Assembly: GCA_022606425.2 (NCBI GenBank)
Contig: JAHDVF020001465.1
Location: forward strand, 682,001 to 746,000
DNA length: 64,000 nt
DNA from: Lepidostoma basale
Taxonomy: Eukaryota; Arthropoda; Insecta; Trichoptera; Lepidostomatidae
Direction of reading: 5' to 3'
Part shown: piece after piece, positions 1 through 9,749 of the stretch
How positions within the stretch are numbered: position 1 is the stretch's first letter
Layout: each line of letters begins with the position of its first letter
Position numbers and translations under genes: made by a program
The notes under the pieces: generated by a model
Databases searched by the model: none
Seen by the model: only the letters and a program-made list of their open reading frames with translations
Told to the model about the DNA's origin: nothing

Positions 1-290
1 CTGAGCTTCTGGCTACGTGACCCGCCCATTGCCATTTTAGAGTCGCCACCCGGTGTATGATGTCAGTGACCTTTGTTTTTTCTCTCCGTTTCGTTTTTTA
101 CTCTGTCTCTTAGGCTTATTCCTAACATGGCTCTTTCCATGGCTCTTTGGGTCACTCGTAGTTTCTCGGCACTTTTTTTGGACAATGTAACAGTTTCAAG
201 ATCATAAGTACCAACTGGCAGATTCATAGACTTTTCGTTTCAGGTTGATCGGTATTTTCCTGTTTTTAAGGATGTAGCTCAGGTTTCCGA
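1..290 (-). mobile_element. LINE-C (RTE-like) fragment
   Basis: The minus strand carries the stretch ending before the KWQWAGHVAR block of LINE-C, recognisable by AEKLRVTQRAMERAM-like coding. It is the same region as 9750-10000 and 21480-21720. It is frameshifted and cut by the window edge. It abuts an opposite-strand LINE-C relative. Confidence 0.7.
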
Positions 291-299
291 AAGCTTATA

Positions 300-612
300 G
301 AATTACAAATACAGAAATCAGACGCCGAACAAAAGTCGCCGATATCATGGATCGGTTCGCAAAATTGAAATGGCAATGGGCAGGACACGTAGCCAGACAG
401 CCAAGTTCAAGATGGACTTCCAAAGTCTTAAAGTGGAGGCCTTGGGAAAACAAAAGGGGTGTCGGTCGGCCACAGAAGAGATGGGCTGACGATATTGTTG
501 TGGTCGCCGGGAAACAATGGATTGAAGCGGCTCAGGTTAGAGAAAAATGGAGACAGATGGAAGAGGCCCACATCAAGTAGTGGAGGGAAGGTTAGGAAGA
601 AGAAGAAGACAA
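300..612 (+). mobile_element. LINE-C relative, 3' end with AAG tail
   Basis: An open frame at 347-580 encodes the C-terminus of an RTE-like LINE: KWQWAGHVAR, then WRPWENKRGVGRPQKRWADD. The stop is followed by an AAG-repeat tail near 595-612. The closest relative in the window is 22912-23278. The 5' part is missing, so it is a dead copy. Confidence 0.75.
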
Positions 613-968
613 CAGATCTCTATTGGCTCTGGCTCTCTGTAGTACGTCTGCATTACTGACCCTATCGGTCCACGGTATACGTAACATTATGCGGTATATC
701 CACATCTCGAACGCCATTAACCGGTTCATTACATTCACTTTCAGAGTCCAGGTTTCGCAGCCGTATAGTTGAACAGATCATATATTATATTTAATCATTC
801 TTTGTCGAAGTTTCAAGTTAAGATTATCGTTGCAAAATAATGTTCTCATTTTATTTGAATGTCCGGGTCAAGCGCTTTAGTGATAATGCTGCCAAGGTAT
901 TTAAATTGGTCGACCATTTCAACATTCGCACCATTCAGTTGCAGAGTGGATGAAGAATTTGACACTTA
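608..968 (-). mobile_element. LINE-E-like reverse transcriptase C-terminal fragment
   Basis: The minus-strand translation shows FKYLGSIITKALDPDIQIK and, in another frame, LYGCETWTL followed by AFEMWIYRIMLRIPWTD. These are typical of the region just after the RT domain in R1/RTE-type LINEs. In-frame stops and shifts make it a pseudogene fragment. Confidence 0.65.
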
Positions 969-1017
969 TCAAACATTTTTTTCGGTTAAAAAAACTTCAA
1001 ATATCAAGGGTCTTTAG

Positions 1018-1140
1018 AACATCCAGCATACCTTAAGGAAGTGATGACCTCCATAAAGATGGAAAGACAGCTGGTAGTCCACCTCTCATGAAGGAACTTG
1101 ATGCAGGGAGTAACAGGCTACAAGGATACCTAGAAGAATG
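1018..1140 (+). mobile_element. LINE-F 3' fragment
   Basis: It resembles 17690-17825 and 15460-15566, with coding for a KRWKDSWQSTSHEG-like end. No tail is clear. It is a short decayed fragment. Confidence 0.4.
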
Positions 1141-1175
1141 AGAAAATTAAATATAACTCAGCTGAATAGGAATAT

Positions 1176-1211
1176 AATTGACTAACTAACTAACTAAATA
1201 ACTAACTGACA
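1176..1211 (-). repeat. GTTA-type simple repeat (TAAC on plus)
   Basis: A run of TAAC units interrupted by TAAA is the reverse complement of the GTTA tail of LINE-A. No LINE-A coding is attached, so this may be an isolated tail or a microsatellite. Confidence 0.6.
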
Positions 1212-1640
1212 TCCGCTGGGGTGAAGGAAAAGGTTTACAACACGTTCAAATGCTATCTCACTGAAATAAAACAATACACAGTTGTGTCAGGAATAAGAAG
1301 TAACGAAACAACGACAAATTTTGGTGTGCCTCAAGGATCCATCCTAGGACCACTGCTTTATATACTATACATTAATGACATAACAAGATATAACATTACA
1401 GGGAAAATAATTATGTATGCAGACGACCTTGCTATATTCTACAAAAACGACAATGACAATGAGACCTGTTAACAAATTAAATTGAATGTAAAAAGTGTTA
1501 CAAACACAGAAAGTATCTTGTCTTCCAAATGTCAAACCATCTCTAATGCGTTCCTGGTATTATGTTGAATGTATATAATATTTTACTTGTCCTCAATAGA
1601 TGCCTTAAACATTTTGCTGTTTGTGAGGTAAATCTGTACT
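1212..1640 (+). mobile_element. CR1/Jockey-type RT fragment joined to LINE-D 3' end
   Basis: The frame at 1221-1472 encodes GVPQGSILGPLLYILYIND (RT motif B region) and YADD (catalytic Asp pair). From about 1488 the sequence matches the LINE-D 3' untranslated region (compare 23740-23810). This may be one internally deleted LINE-D copy. It is truncated at both sides of the RT palm. Confidence 0.6.
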
Positions 1641-1920
1641 ATATCACCTTTTACTGTGAGCTGGTGTTCGAGCCAAGAGGACCAATGAATAACAGCCGAA
1701 CAGCCCAGCAAATTTTGCTTATCTTGTTATTAATTACGTGTTACATAGCTAACTGTAAATAGCAATTACTATTGCCATAATAAGATTATTACACAGAGAG
1801 AGAGGGAGAGAGAAACACGGAATCAGCAAACGATGGAGAATGATGTAAAAAAAAAGTGTGTGTTATTGTGTATGCACGTATGTTAAGAATTATCCTTCTG
1901 CGGAAAAAAGGCTTAAAAAA

Positions 1921-2002
1921 AACATGCTCTATAGCCGAATTCTCAGAATTCCCTGGACAGACATGGTTACCAATACCGAAGTCCTGAGAAACTATTATCA
2001 AC
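1921..2002 (+). mobile_element. LINE-E fragment
   Basis: It encodes RILRIPWTDMVTNTEVLR, the same block as LINE-E at 12700-12770. It is very short. Confidence 0.55.
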
Positions 2003-2007
2003 TATCA

Positions 2008-2520
2008 ATAATAATAATAATAATATGCTTACTTTTAAAGCGCCGTTTTTGTGATGTAATCACCTCAAGGGCGCATTAAGACGTGTTTTGAATCTAAATA
2101 TGAACGCTGCATCTGATTGATATTCGCGATCGATTAGAAAATGTAATACTCGTAGAAAAAAATATGCAAGTTGGGTATGAAATATGAAAAACATGGGTTT
2201 TCAGCTTAGATCTGAAGTCTGTCGGATCATTTATGCATCTGAAGTGTGAAGGAAGATTGTTCCAAGCTGATGGACCGGCTACCGCAAACGCTCATGCCCG
2301 GAATTTGTACTAGGGCAACCCTTTGGCTCAACTATTATTCCTATTGGCGATGAGTTCGCAGAGCGAAGTGTAGATTTCCTTGTATTTAGGATGTTCGTTA
2401 TACAGAGTTCGGATATATAATTTCTAGCCATTTCATGTAGCGCTTTGAAGACTGTCGCGCAGAGTTTATTATGGATTTTTTCTGGACTTTTAAGCCAGAA
2501 AGAATCCAGTATAATCAAGT
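2008..2520 (-). mobile_element. LINE-J (Rex1-like) 3' part
   Basis: On the minus strand the coding includes KALHEMARNYISEL and RKSTLRSANSSPIGI, a Rex1/CR1-like LINE C-terminus. The 3' end has a GCGCC-type inverted motif and an ATT-repeat tail (plus strand near 2009-2025). The same end occurs at 54812-54865 and 59430-59496. Confidence 0.6.
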
Positions 2521-2524
2521 ATTA

Positions 2525-2836
2525 GTATTGGTAATCAAGGTTCGTATCAGTTCGGTATCAGTATTAATCAAGGTTTGAAAGATTTCACATCTGGGTCATA
2601 TACTGCGTGGGGAAAAATACCACCTTCTCCAACTGATATTGGAGGGGAAAAATGAGAGACGCCGAGGGCCCGGTAGGAGACAAATGTCCTCCCAAACGTG
2701 TCCCCAAACGTGAGGAAGTGAACCGACATCCGAAGTGTGGAGGAATTGTTCCGAGCAGCGCAGGAGAGGGACAGGTTCGCCGAGGTGATCGCAACGTTGG
2801 GGGGACCCGAAAGGACACTTGAAGAAGAAGAAACAT
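2525..2836 (+). mobile_element. LINE-E 3' end
   Basis: It matches 12790-13060 and 55740-56015: GHILRGE, GRRGPGRRQMS, then AQERDRFAEVI and a GAA-repeat tail at 2821-2832. It is frameshifted relative to the better copy at 12699-13043. Confidence 0.7.
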
Positions 2837-3044
2837 AAGTTATGTAACTAAAAAAATTGCTTCTACGCAATGTGAGAAATACTAAATCAGTTAGTTATGT
2901 TAATGATAAATGTAAGTTAGTCATCAAAGATGAATCATGTAACTCATCAAAAACTGTGAATGGTTTTACTAATATTTGAATTTTTGCACTAAAATATTTG
3001 GTACAGCTTCAATCTTCTTTTTTTTAAGTTTTTACAAATGCTAT

Positions 3045-3398
3045 TGCCCAATGATAGAAGCAGGATAAATGTCGTAGAAATAAGATCACTAAGTAGAATG
3101 TGCGGAAAAACAATGTATGATAGAATATCAATGATGAAGTAAGAAAGGAATGTTAGGCGGATGAATGCGTGATAAATAAAATTAAGAAAGGGTCACTAAG
3201 ATAGTTTGGACATATAGAACGAATTGATGAGAGAAGAATGGTTAAAAATATATATGCAAGTAGTGTGAAAGGAAGAAGAATTCGAGGAAGGCCAAGGAAG
3301 ACATGGCGTGACCAAATTAATCAATTACTGAAAGGCGGCCATGTTCTAAGTACGAAAAATTGGCGAGCGTGTGAATGTAGAAGAGGCACGAGATAGAT
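3045..3398 (+). mobile_element. LINE-A C-terminal fragment
   Basis: It carries the LINE-A blocks SRINVVEIRSLSRMCGKTMYDR, LDIIRI-like and RGRPRKTWRDQINQLLKGGH in broken frames. The 3' tail is missing. The junction at about 3398 leads into a GC-richer repeat. Confidence 0.7.
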
Positions 3399-3520
3399 AG
3401 AAGGTTCCCACCGCCACCCGAGACTGTTATAGGACGCAGCGACGCCCTTTCGTCAGTCTCGCTGCACTATCTAGGCTTGTTCCCGTCCACCCGGGACTTA
3501 CGTTAAGTTAATTTCTTTGT
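3398..3520 (+). repeat. GC-richer dispersed repeat
   Basis: The segment with CTGTTATAGGACGCAGCG recurs inverted at about 10605-10670. The function is unknown; it is probably a LINE 3' or 5' fragment. Confidence 0.4.
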
Positions 3521-3747
3521 CATCAAGCTAAGGATGACAGGCCAACAATTAATCTAATATTTTTTAACCTTCTATCTCCCGCCCCAACTCAGAAACTTTA
3601 TTGTAAAAAAAAGAATTTATTTACAGCAGTTTTCTTAGCATAGACACACATTAATTAAAGAAACAAGAGGATATATTTACAAACAAAAACATGACATGAC
3701 ATGACAGAACATTTTACAAATGAGGGTTTATAGAACATATATTTGGT

Positions 3748-4040
3748 TTGGTCGAGGAAAACATGGCATGACCAAATTAATCAATTACTAAAAAGCGGCC
3801 ACATTCGAAGTCGGAACAATCGACGTGCGTGCATGGTACGATGTATGGATGTAGAGGAATCTCGAGAGGTATGCCAGGACAGGCCAGTGTGGCGATCCAT
3901 CCTCTCTGCCTACCCCTCCGGGGAAATGGCGTGATGGTTAGTTAGTTAGTTAGTTAGTTAGTTATTTGGTTTAGAACTATGTGGCAAACCATCCTCTCTA
4001 CCTACCCCTCCTTTAAACGGCGTAAGGATTAGTTGTTTAG
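3748..4040 (+). mobile_element. LINE-A 3' end with GTTA tail, then a second degenerate end
   Basis: The coding runs from KTWHDQINQLLK to ILSAYPSGEMA and stop. The CCCC-TCC-GGGG hairpin precedes the stop, and a GTTA-repeat tail lies at 3937-3966. A second decayed copy of just the last 60 bases follows at 3974-4040. Confidence 0.85.
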
Positions 4041-4834
4041 TTATATTGCGCCGTATATTTGAAATTTCCCCACTAAAATGTGACAAATCACGAGTATTTA
4101 CACTTTTTAAGACTAACTTTAGTCATAATTCGTTTCGTGATATGTTTTCGCATCTCGTGAACTGATATTAAAAAAAAATTATAGAACCATCATGTTTAAA
4201 TCAGCTAAAAAAAATTCAGTGTTGAACGATGAGAACCGTCCGAAGTTGAACTGTTGAAAATATTTTTTGTAAAAGTTATTAAAATAATTACTATCTTTAA
4301 TTAAATAAATTTCTTTATCTCACTAAATTTACATCGCAATTCTCACCATGGTGAATTTCCAAAACAACCCCTTGTAATAAATGTCATTATAAAATAAACC
4401 AGCAGAACATACCAAGTAGGCAAATAATATTTCGGGGGTGAAATTTTTTAATAATCACTCCGATTCCCACCCATTAATATTAGTCACCCCTCTTCCCTTA
4501 GAATGGGGTGGAAAAAAAACTTATATTTACATGAATATTTCAGAGATTAGTGTGGGGATTACAAGAGATCAATTAAGATTAAATTAGACGCATTTGTCAT
4601 CGCTTTATTAAAATTCAAGCTCATTTAAAATTAGATATTTAAAAATCCATATAATTTCTGAAAACTTTTTGCACTTTTCACAAACAAGTTTCTATTTATT
4701 TTAAGTATTTTTTGTAACCTTATTAATTTATTAAAGCTTCTAATTATTATTTGTGTGGAAGGCAGGCAACTATCACATTAAAGGCCCAAGTAGGATTCCG
4801 AGAACCATCAAAAATGTTACACTATGCTGCAAAC
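4041..4834. other. AT-rich spacer, no gene seen
   Basis: The segment is AT-rich with homopolymer runs and scattered stops in all frames. I see no recognisable repeat or gene. Confidence 0.5.
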
Positions 4835-5113
4835 CAGTGGTTCCCAAAGTGGTCTATATCGAACCCCGGGGGTCAACTTCAACTTGCAAGGGGTCTACGA
4901 CAATTGGAAAAAAAATTGAGGATCCGTGAGATGTAATTGGGGGTCCACAAGATGGTTCAACTTAATTGAAGCCAAATATTGAAATTTTGATATTATAGCA
5001 TCAGGCTCATCCCTCCTATTAGAACATTGATTTCTTTGTGTTTTTATTTTAAGCTAAAATGTTGGATTTGCATTTTGTTTCGTTTTAATTAATAATTGTA
5101 TGTCTAAATATTA

Positions 5114-6393
5114 GGTCCTTACATATGAAATTGGCGTTTTGTCTGGGAGGAACATAAAGTTGATTTTTTTTAAACATAATATATGTATTTAATCAAAGTA
5201 TGTACCATTGCTATCTATGCACTTTTGCCATCTCATAGGTAGTTTATCGATCCCTTTACTAAAAAAAACATTCGGACGGGAATCAATAAAATCGTTGAAG
5301 TCGGTTTGGACTGCCCCATCGGAGTTGAATTTTTTCCCATGCAAGAAGTTATCCAAATTTGGGAAAAAATAGTAATCTGTTGGGGCAAGTTCCGGAGAGT
5401 ACGGTGGATGTCTTAGACATTCCAATTGAAGCTCTTCTAATTTGGTAGCCGTCTGTTGTGCAGTGTGTGGTCTAGCGTTATCATGAAGCAGCAGTGGCCT
5501 AGAGCGATTAACCAGCCTCGGTTGTTAAGCAGCTAGCTTTTCCATCATGGTTTGCAGTTGCTGACAATAGACATCTGCCGTAATCGTCTGGCCAGATTTA
5601 AGAAAGCTGTAGTGAACGACACCAGCACTAGTCCACCAAACGCTCACAAGTAACTTTTTTGGAGTCAATTTTCGCTTGGGGCATGGTTTGGCTGGTTCGG
5701 CAGGGTTCAGCCATTGCGATGAGCGCTTCCGATTATCATACAGGATCCACTTTTCATCACAGGTAATGATTCGATTCAAAATCCCTTCATTATTGTGCCG
5801 GTTGAATAATGCAACGCAGCAGTCAACGCGCGTTTGTTGATTTGCTTCACTCAATTCGTGAGGTACCCACCTTCCAAGCTTTTTCACCTTCCCAATTTGC
5901 TTCAAGTGGATTAAAACAGTTTTATCACTAACACCGCAGCCTGCAGCTAACTCGGACGTGGTTTGCGATGGATCCGCTTCCACAAAAGCCTTCAATTCTT
6001 CATTATCAACTTTGGTCTCCGGCCGTCCATGGGGCTTGTTCTGCAGGTCGAAATTTCCAGAACGAAAACGTTGGAACCAAAAACGCACTGTGTTTTCTTT
6101 TGCGGCACCGTCGCCATACACATCATTAATCCTTCGAGCCGTTTCTGCAGCACTGGTGCCACGGTGGAACTCGTACTCGTAAATAACGCGATATTTCAAG
6201 TTTTCCATTTTGTAAACTGAGTGACGCAAAGAAAAAAACAATTGAGGAAAAAACAAATGAATTATAATTTTCAAAACACAAATACTTGAGTAAATAGCTG
6301 TATAAATTTGAATTTGGAATTCCTAACTAAAGAGAAGATATTTGAGATCAAAGTTGCCAGTACGGCAAAACGCCAATTTCATATGTAAGGACC
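5114..6393 (-). mobile_element. Mariner transposon, 1280 bp
   Basis: Perfect 28-bp terminal inverted repeats (5114-5141 and 6366-6393, beginning GGTCCTTACATATGAAATTG) are flanked by TA dinucleotides (5112-5113 and 6394-6395), the Tc1/mariner target site. It carries one transposase frame on the minus strand with a single nonsense codon. It inserted into the 5' edge of the LINE-B copy, so it is the youngest layer of the nest. Confidence 0.95.
5189..6208 (-). pseudogene. Mariner transposase with one in-frame stop
   Basis: The protein would cut and join mariner ends at TA sites. The start at 6208 (MENLKYRVIYEYEF) is chosen over the upstream Met at 6274 because it fits family N-termini. An N-terminal helix-turn-helix region includes ETARRINDVYGDG and NTVRFWFQRF, then VPHELSE. 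The catalytic residues are seen in TCDEKW, HDNARPH and YSPELAPTDYYFF, giving the DD34D mariner signature. The frame is about 339 codons, near normal family length. The only lesion is a TAA at 5525-5527, after MMEKLAA, between the first and second Asp; the frame is kept on both sides. It resembles the cecropia-type subfamily (SETMAR-like) from memory. Confidence 0.93.
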
Positions 6394-7348
6394 TAATAGA
6401 AGGATGGGAGAGAAAATTGTCAATGTGGTCTGTTATGCAGACAATACTATAATCATAGCTGAAAACAATAATGATCTACAAAAAATGCTTGACAGACTAC
6501 ATTACGCCTGGAAAAAATACAATATGACGATCTCTACCGAAAAAACAAAATGTACGACCTTTTCCAAAACACCCAAAACATGTAACCTGGTTATAGAAAA
6601 TCAACCCATAGAACAGGTCAGGACTTTCTTGTATCTAGGCATAGACCTGGTGGGAGGAGCTGATCTGCGGGAAGAAATACAAGCCCAAGTAAACAAGGCA
6701 GGTGCAATATCGGGGGCTCTAAAATCCACAATATGAAAAAACAAAGACATGGCCATTAAAAGTAAGATGAGAATCTATAAAGCTTGCGTAAGACCAATAA
6801 TAACATATGGCGTCGAAGTAAGGGCAGACTTTGAGGACTTCCGAAATGAAGACACTGAGGATGATAGCAGGCAAGACACAGAGATTGCGTGAGGAACACC
6901 AGAATAAGAGAGATATGTGAGGTTGAGGATATTATAAGATGGAGCAGACAGCGGAAAAGGGACTGGTAGGTCATGTTCAAAGAATGGACACCACCAGACT
7001 CCCCTATATTACATTGCATAATATGGAAGAACAGCTGGGAATCTATCTCACAAGAGGAGCAACACTCTGGAGAACAGACCAACAACACGTCTACAACAAG
7101 GAAGAAGAAGAAGAATATGTCTAAATAGTCCATAACCGATTTTCGCAAAAGAGCAAAAAAAAGGCTAACAACGAATTCCATTTTTTTCCGGATTATTGAT
7201 TACTGATTTAGCTCTGTGTCAGCTTCAAAAAAATATTTTATAGTTTTAAATGAACTTGTAAAAAAAACTGTATAAGAAAACAGGGGGTTTTCACAAAATA
7301 TCATAAATCGATAAGGGATCTATGGGACAACATGTTTGGAAACCTCTG

Positions 7349-7884
7349 CTGTAAACCAATCCTTAGATCCAAAAAATATTATTGAATAAAAAAACATGTT
7401 TTAAAAAATATGTCATATTTATATACGATTTCACAATATAAAGTGCTGGTGAATATAGTAGAAAAATTGTATTTTTTCATTTTATAAACTTTTGTGTAAT
7501 AACTCTTTAAAACTATATTTAGTTATATAGAACGATGTGGCTTTCTGTATACATATACGAGTATTATCTGCATATCCATCCTGAGAAACAGTATGATGTT
7601 TAGTTCGCTGACTTTACCTTGTTTTGTTATATCAACACTTTTCCCCCTTTTTGATATCGTGCGAAATGTCAACAAAATATACAATATACATTTTATTAAT
7701 AATTAATATAAGTTGTTGCACCCGAAAGCTCGTGGGTGAATGGATGCTAAAGAATTAGAGGATTAGGGGGTGATTGATATGAGAAGGGGTGGTTATGAAT
7801 GAGACAAATATGCCAATACACAAATAAGTTTCGTGCCGATATTAAGACTGATGGTGAACCTTCAGAAATATATATTGTTTCCTA
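7349..7884. other. AT-rich spacer, no gene seen
   Basis: Long A/T runs with no frame over 60 codons and no recognised repeat. It begins with the hAT target duplication. Confidence 0.5.
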
Positions 7885-8020
7885 CAGCTAACTAACTAAC
7901 CATCACGCCGTCTCCCCGAAGGGATAGGCAGAAATAATGGGCTGCCACACTTTTCTTTCCTGATATACTTCTCTCGCTTTCTCAACATTGATACCTACAT
8001 CGTGTCATGCACGCACGTCG
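7885..8020 (-). mobile_element. LINE-A 3' end
   Basis: A GTTA tail (as TAAC on plus, 7888-7900) precedes the reverse of the AYPFGETA end with hairpin stem CCCC/GGGG. Coding runs back to the RACMTR region and then decays. Confidence 0.8.
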
Positions 8021-8039
8021 ATTTCTTCGACTTTTATTA

Positions 8040-8145
8040 TAAGTATATTTATACATTTATGACCGGTTTATCAATGTCAAGTAGCCTTGCAAAACCGGTC
8101 TCTATCGAAATAAAGACAAAAAGTGTAAGTTGTTATTAAAAAACA
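8040..8145 (+). repeat. Ribozyme-family f terminal repeat, degenerate
   Basis: It contains AAACCGGTC followed by a TCGAAATAAAGAC segment shared with 37780-37810 and 57800-57900. A partial inverted copy (GACCGGTTTATC) is at 8060-8072. Core bases are missing, so no ribozyme is called here. Confidence 0.5.
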
Positions 8146-8159
8146 CCGTATTATAATTA

Positions 8160-8585
8160 CATTACGGCACTAGAACTCCAAGTGCCATCTCTGCTTCACT
8201 CGATATATTTTTATTTGCGGTAATGACTTTGAGTGCACCATTTATTTCGTTTCCATTTCCAACTCTTCTTCCGATATCTTCCTCCATTCTTCCATCACTT
8301 GTAAACATGCTTCCCAGATAAACAAATTCGGTAACTTGCTCTAATTTCTCATCGTTCGCACTCATGTCACAATCCATCACAATCATGTCACATTCATTCT
8401 TCCTTTTCAAATACCATAACTTTAGACTTTAACACGTTCATCACAAGGTCATACTTATTGCATACTACGTACATTCTTGACACTAGGACTTGTAGATCGT
8501 CCATGCTGTCAGCGATTAAAACAGCGTCGTCTATATATACCAAACAGCTGATGGACAATCGTTCAATTTCGCACCAACTTTTATG
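8160..8585 (-). mobile_element. LINE-A reverse transcriptase fragment
   Basis: Minus-strand coding shows YIDDAVLIADSMDDLQVLV (YADD-type motif with Ile), then KYDLVMN, EKLEQVTEFVYLGSMFTSDG and GNEINGALKVITANKNIS. It ends at VPTLMYGSE-equivalent sequence near 8160. Stops occur between the blocks. Confidence 0.8.
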
Positions 8586-8696
8586 CCTTCAAAGTGTTTT
8601 AATTTTTTTTTTTGTTTCATCAAGCCGTTTGAACCCAATTACTGCAAACAATTTGCTTTTAGCTATTATATTAATTATCATGACATATAATAAGTA

Positions 8697-8850
8697 GCTA
8701 ATCTATCGCCATTTTATTGTCACGTGATTTTTATACCAGACCAATACTAGTGTGACAATTACACTGCCATTGCCAGGAATCGAACTCGGGGCCTTCGGTA
8801 TGACGGTCAGAGCTCTAACCACTTTGCCACGAAGGTCGTCTAATACGTAA
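8697..8850 (-). mobile_element. tRNA-derived SINE
   Basis: On the minus strand, a Pol III A-box-like TGGCAAAGTGG and B-box-like GAGTTCGATTCC sit at tRNA spacing in the head. The tRNA-unrelated body contains CACGTGACAATAAAATGGCG and CTACTTATTATATGTCATG. Related copies are at 21048, 47620, 50738 and 61092. Confidence 0.8.
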
Positions 8851-9157
8851 TGTTGAAGTATTTTGGCCAAAGAAATGGACCATATTATTTTTAATACGAA
8901 CAATGAGTCATACTATGAAACTATTTGTTGTTTGCAAGGCATCACTAGTATTAGATTATTAATATAAATGCGAGGATTACATAAATGTTTAATATTGAAC
9001 AATCCATCTTAATTACTTGACATTAGGAGCGAGACACAGGACCAGATTTGCATAAAGAATGCAATATGCACTTTCACAGGGTGGTAGCAAACTCCCTGTA
9101 TATAAAATTTTATCTATTCTATATTCTATTTGTCTTTTTATATACATTGTATATAGG
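8851..9157. other. AT-rich spacer, no gene seen
   Basis: No coding and no repeat recognised. Confidence 0.4.
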
Positions 9158-9188
9158 TACAACACTAACTTTAAAAAAATAAAATTAC

Positions 9189-9231
9189 ATATCAGACATG
9201 TTTCGGACAACCGGTCCTTCCTCAGTGATAT
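9189..9231 (-). ncRNA. Hammerhead-type ribozyme motif (family a, minus copy)
   Basis: Read on minus: stem I ATATCA/TGATAT (6 bp), core CTGAGGA, one extra A, stem II GGAC/GTCC with loop CGGTT, GAAA, self-complementary stem III ACATGT, then cleavage triplet GTC. All conserved hammerhead core bases are present; position 7 is free to vary. A very short stem III is typical of Penelope and newt hammerheads, which act as dimers. Confidence 0.7.
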
Positions 9232-9404
9232 TATAAAGATACATATTTAAAATATTATAAAATTGTTTACAAATATGATCGGATTTGACAGATGATATTA
9301 CAAATAACATCTGTCGAAACTCTGTCAAAACTCTGTCAAAACATCTGTCAAAACTGATCATATTTGTAAACAATTTTATAATATTTTAAATATGTATCTT
9401 CATA

Positions 9405-9447
9405 ATATCACTGAGGAAGGACCGGTTGTCCGAAACATGTCTGATAA
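9405..9447 (+). ncRNA. Hammerhead-type ribozyme motif (family a, plus copy)
   Basis: Core CTGAGGA at 9411-9417, extra A 9418, stem II 9419-9422 with 9428-9431, GAAA 9432-9435, stem III CATG 9436-9439, predicted cleavage after C9441. Stem I is TATCA (9406-9410) with TGATA (9442-9446). It is the inverted partner of 9189-9231. Confidence 0.7.
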
Positions 9448-9630
9448 GTATTTTTTTTAAAGTTAGTGTTGCATATACAAATTACATAAAAAAGAAAGAG
9501 ACAAATACAACATGTACAACACCAAGTACGGCGAAAATTGAAGATATTTTATATTCGCATTCAATTTGTGTTGTGGATTCATATTTGAATAAATATAATT
9601 ACACTTAGTATTACGTTACTTTATTTTAAT

Positions 9631-9676
9631 TTACACTTACATGTTTCGGTTATAATATAACCTTTATCAATTATAT
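9631..9676 (-). ncRNA. Hammerhead-like motif with U3-A8 core (family h)
   Basis: On minus: TTGATAA, one extra A, stem II GGTTAT/ATAACC with loop ATT (6 bp), GAAA, stem III ACATGT, triplet GTA. Compared with the canonical CTGANGA, C3 is T and G8 is A. These two positions pair in the hammerhead fold, so the change is compensatory. Stem I pairing is poor. Confidence 0.45.
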
Positions 9677-9749
9677 TTATCCAAATTAAATCGTTTAGTT
9701 TTAAAAACACAAATATTTATTATATTTCTAACGTAACGTCAATAATCAA

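Larger units (their letters stand above)
5111..7115 (+). mobile_element. LINE-B copy nested in the hAT element, RT motif YADN
   Basis: A 12-bp direct repeat TATGTCTAAATA lies at 5099-5110 and 7116-7127, marking a target-primed insertion. Excluding the mariner inside it, about 720 bp of LINE remains. The first frame (6404-6736) shows VVCYADNTIII, where YADD is expected: the second catalytic Asp is Asn. It continues KCTTFSKTPKTC, FLYLGIDLVGG, DLREEIQAQVNKAGAISGA, then a stop and frameshifts. The AAG tail is at 7099-7115. Confidence 0.75.
4835..7348. mobile_element. hAT-like element, host of nested insertions
   Basis: The left end CAGTGGTTCCCAAAGTGG and the inverted right end CAGAGGTTTCCAAACATG agree at 14 of 18 positions and start with CAG, as hAT ends do. 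They are flanked by 8-bp direct repeats CTGCAAAC (4827-4834) and CTGTAAAC (7349-7356), one mismatch. Eight-base duplications are the hAT hallmark. No transposase is left; the core is 4835-5098 plus 7128-7348. A LINE-B and a mariner were inserted later. Confidence 0.65.
9158..9475. mobile_element. Fold-back Penelope-type terminal repeat with two ribozymes
   Basis: Inverted arms (about 9160-9290 and 9350-9473) share AACACTAACTTT, the ribozyme core and a GTTTACAAATATGATC-containing inner part. The centre at about 9290-9360 holds repeats of AACTCTGTCAA and ACATCTGTCAAAA. Penelope-like elements are known to have complex direct or inverted terminal repeats with hammerheads. No RT remains. Confidence 0.65.
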
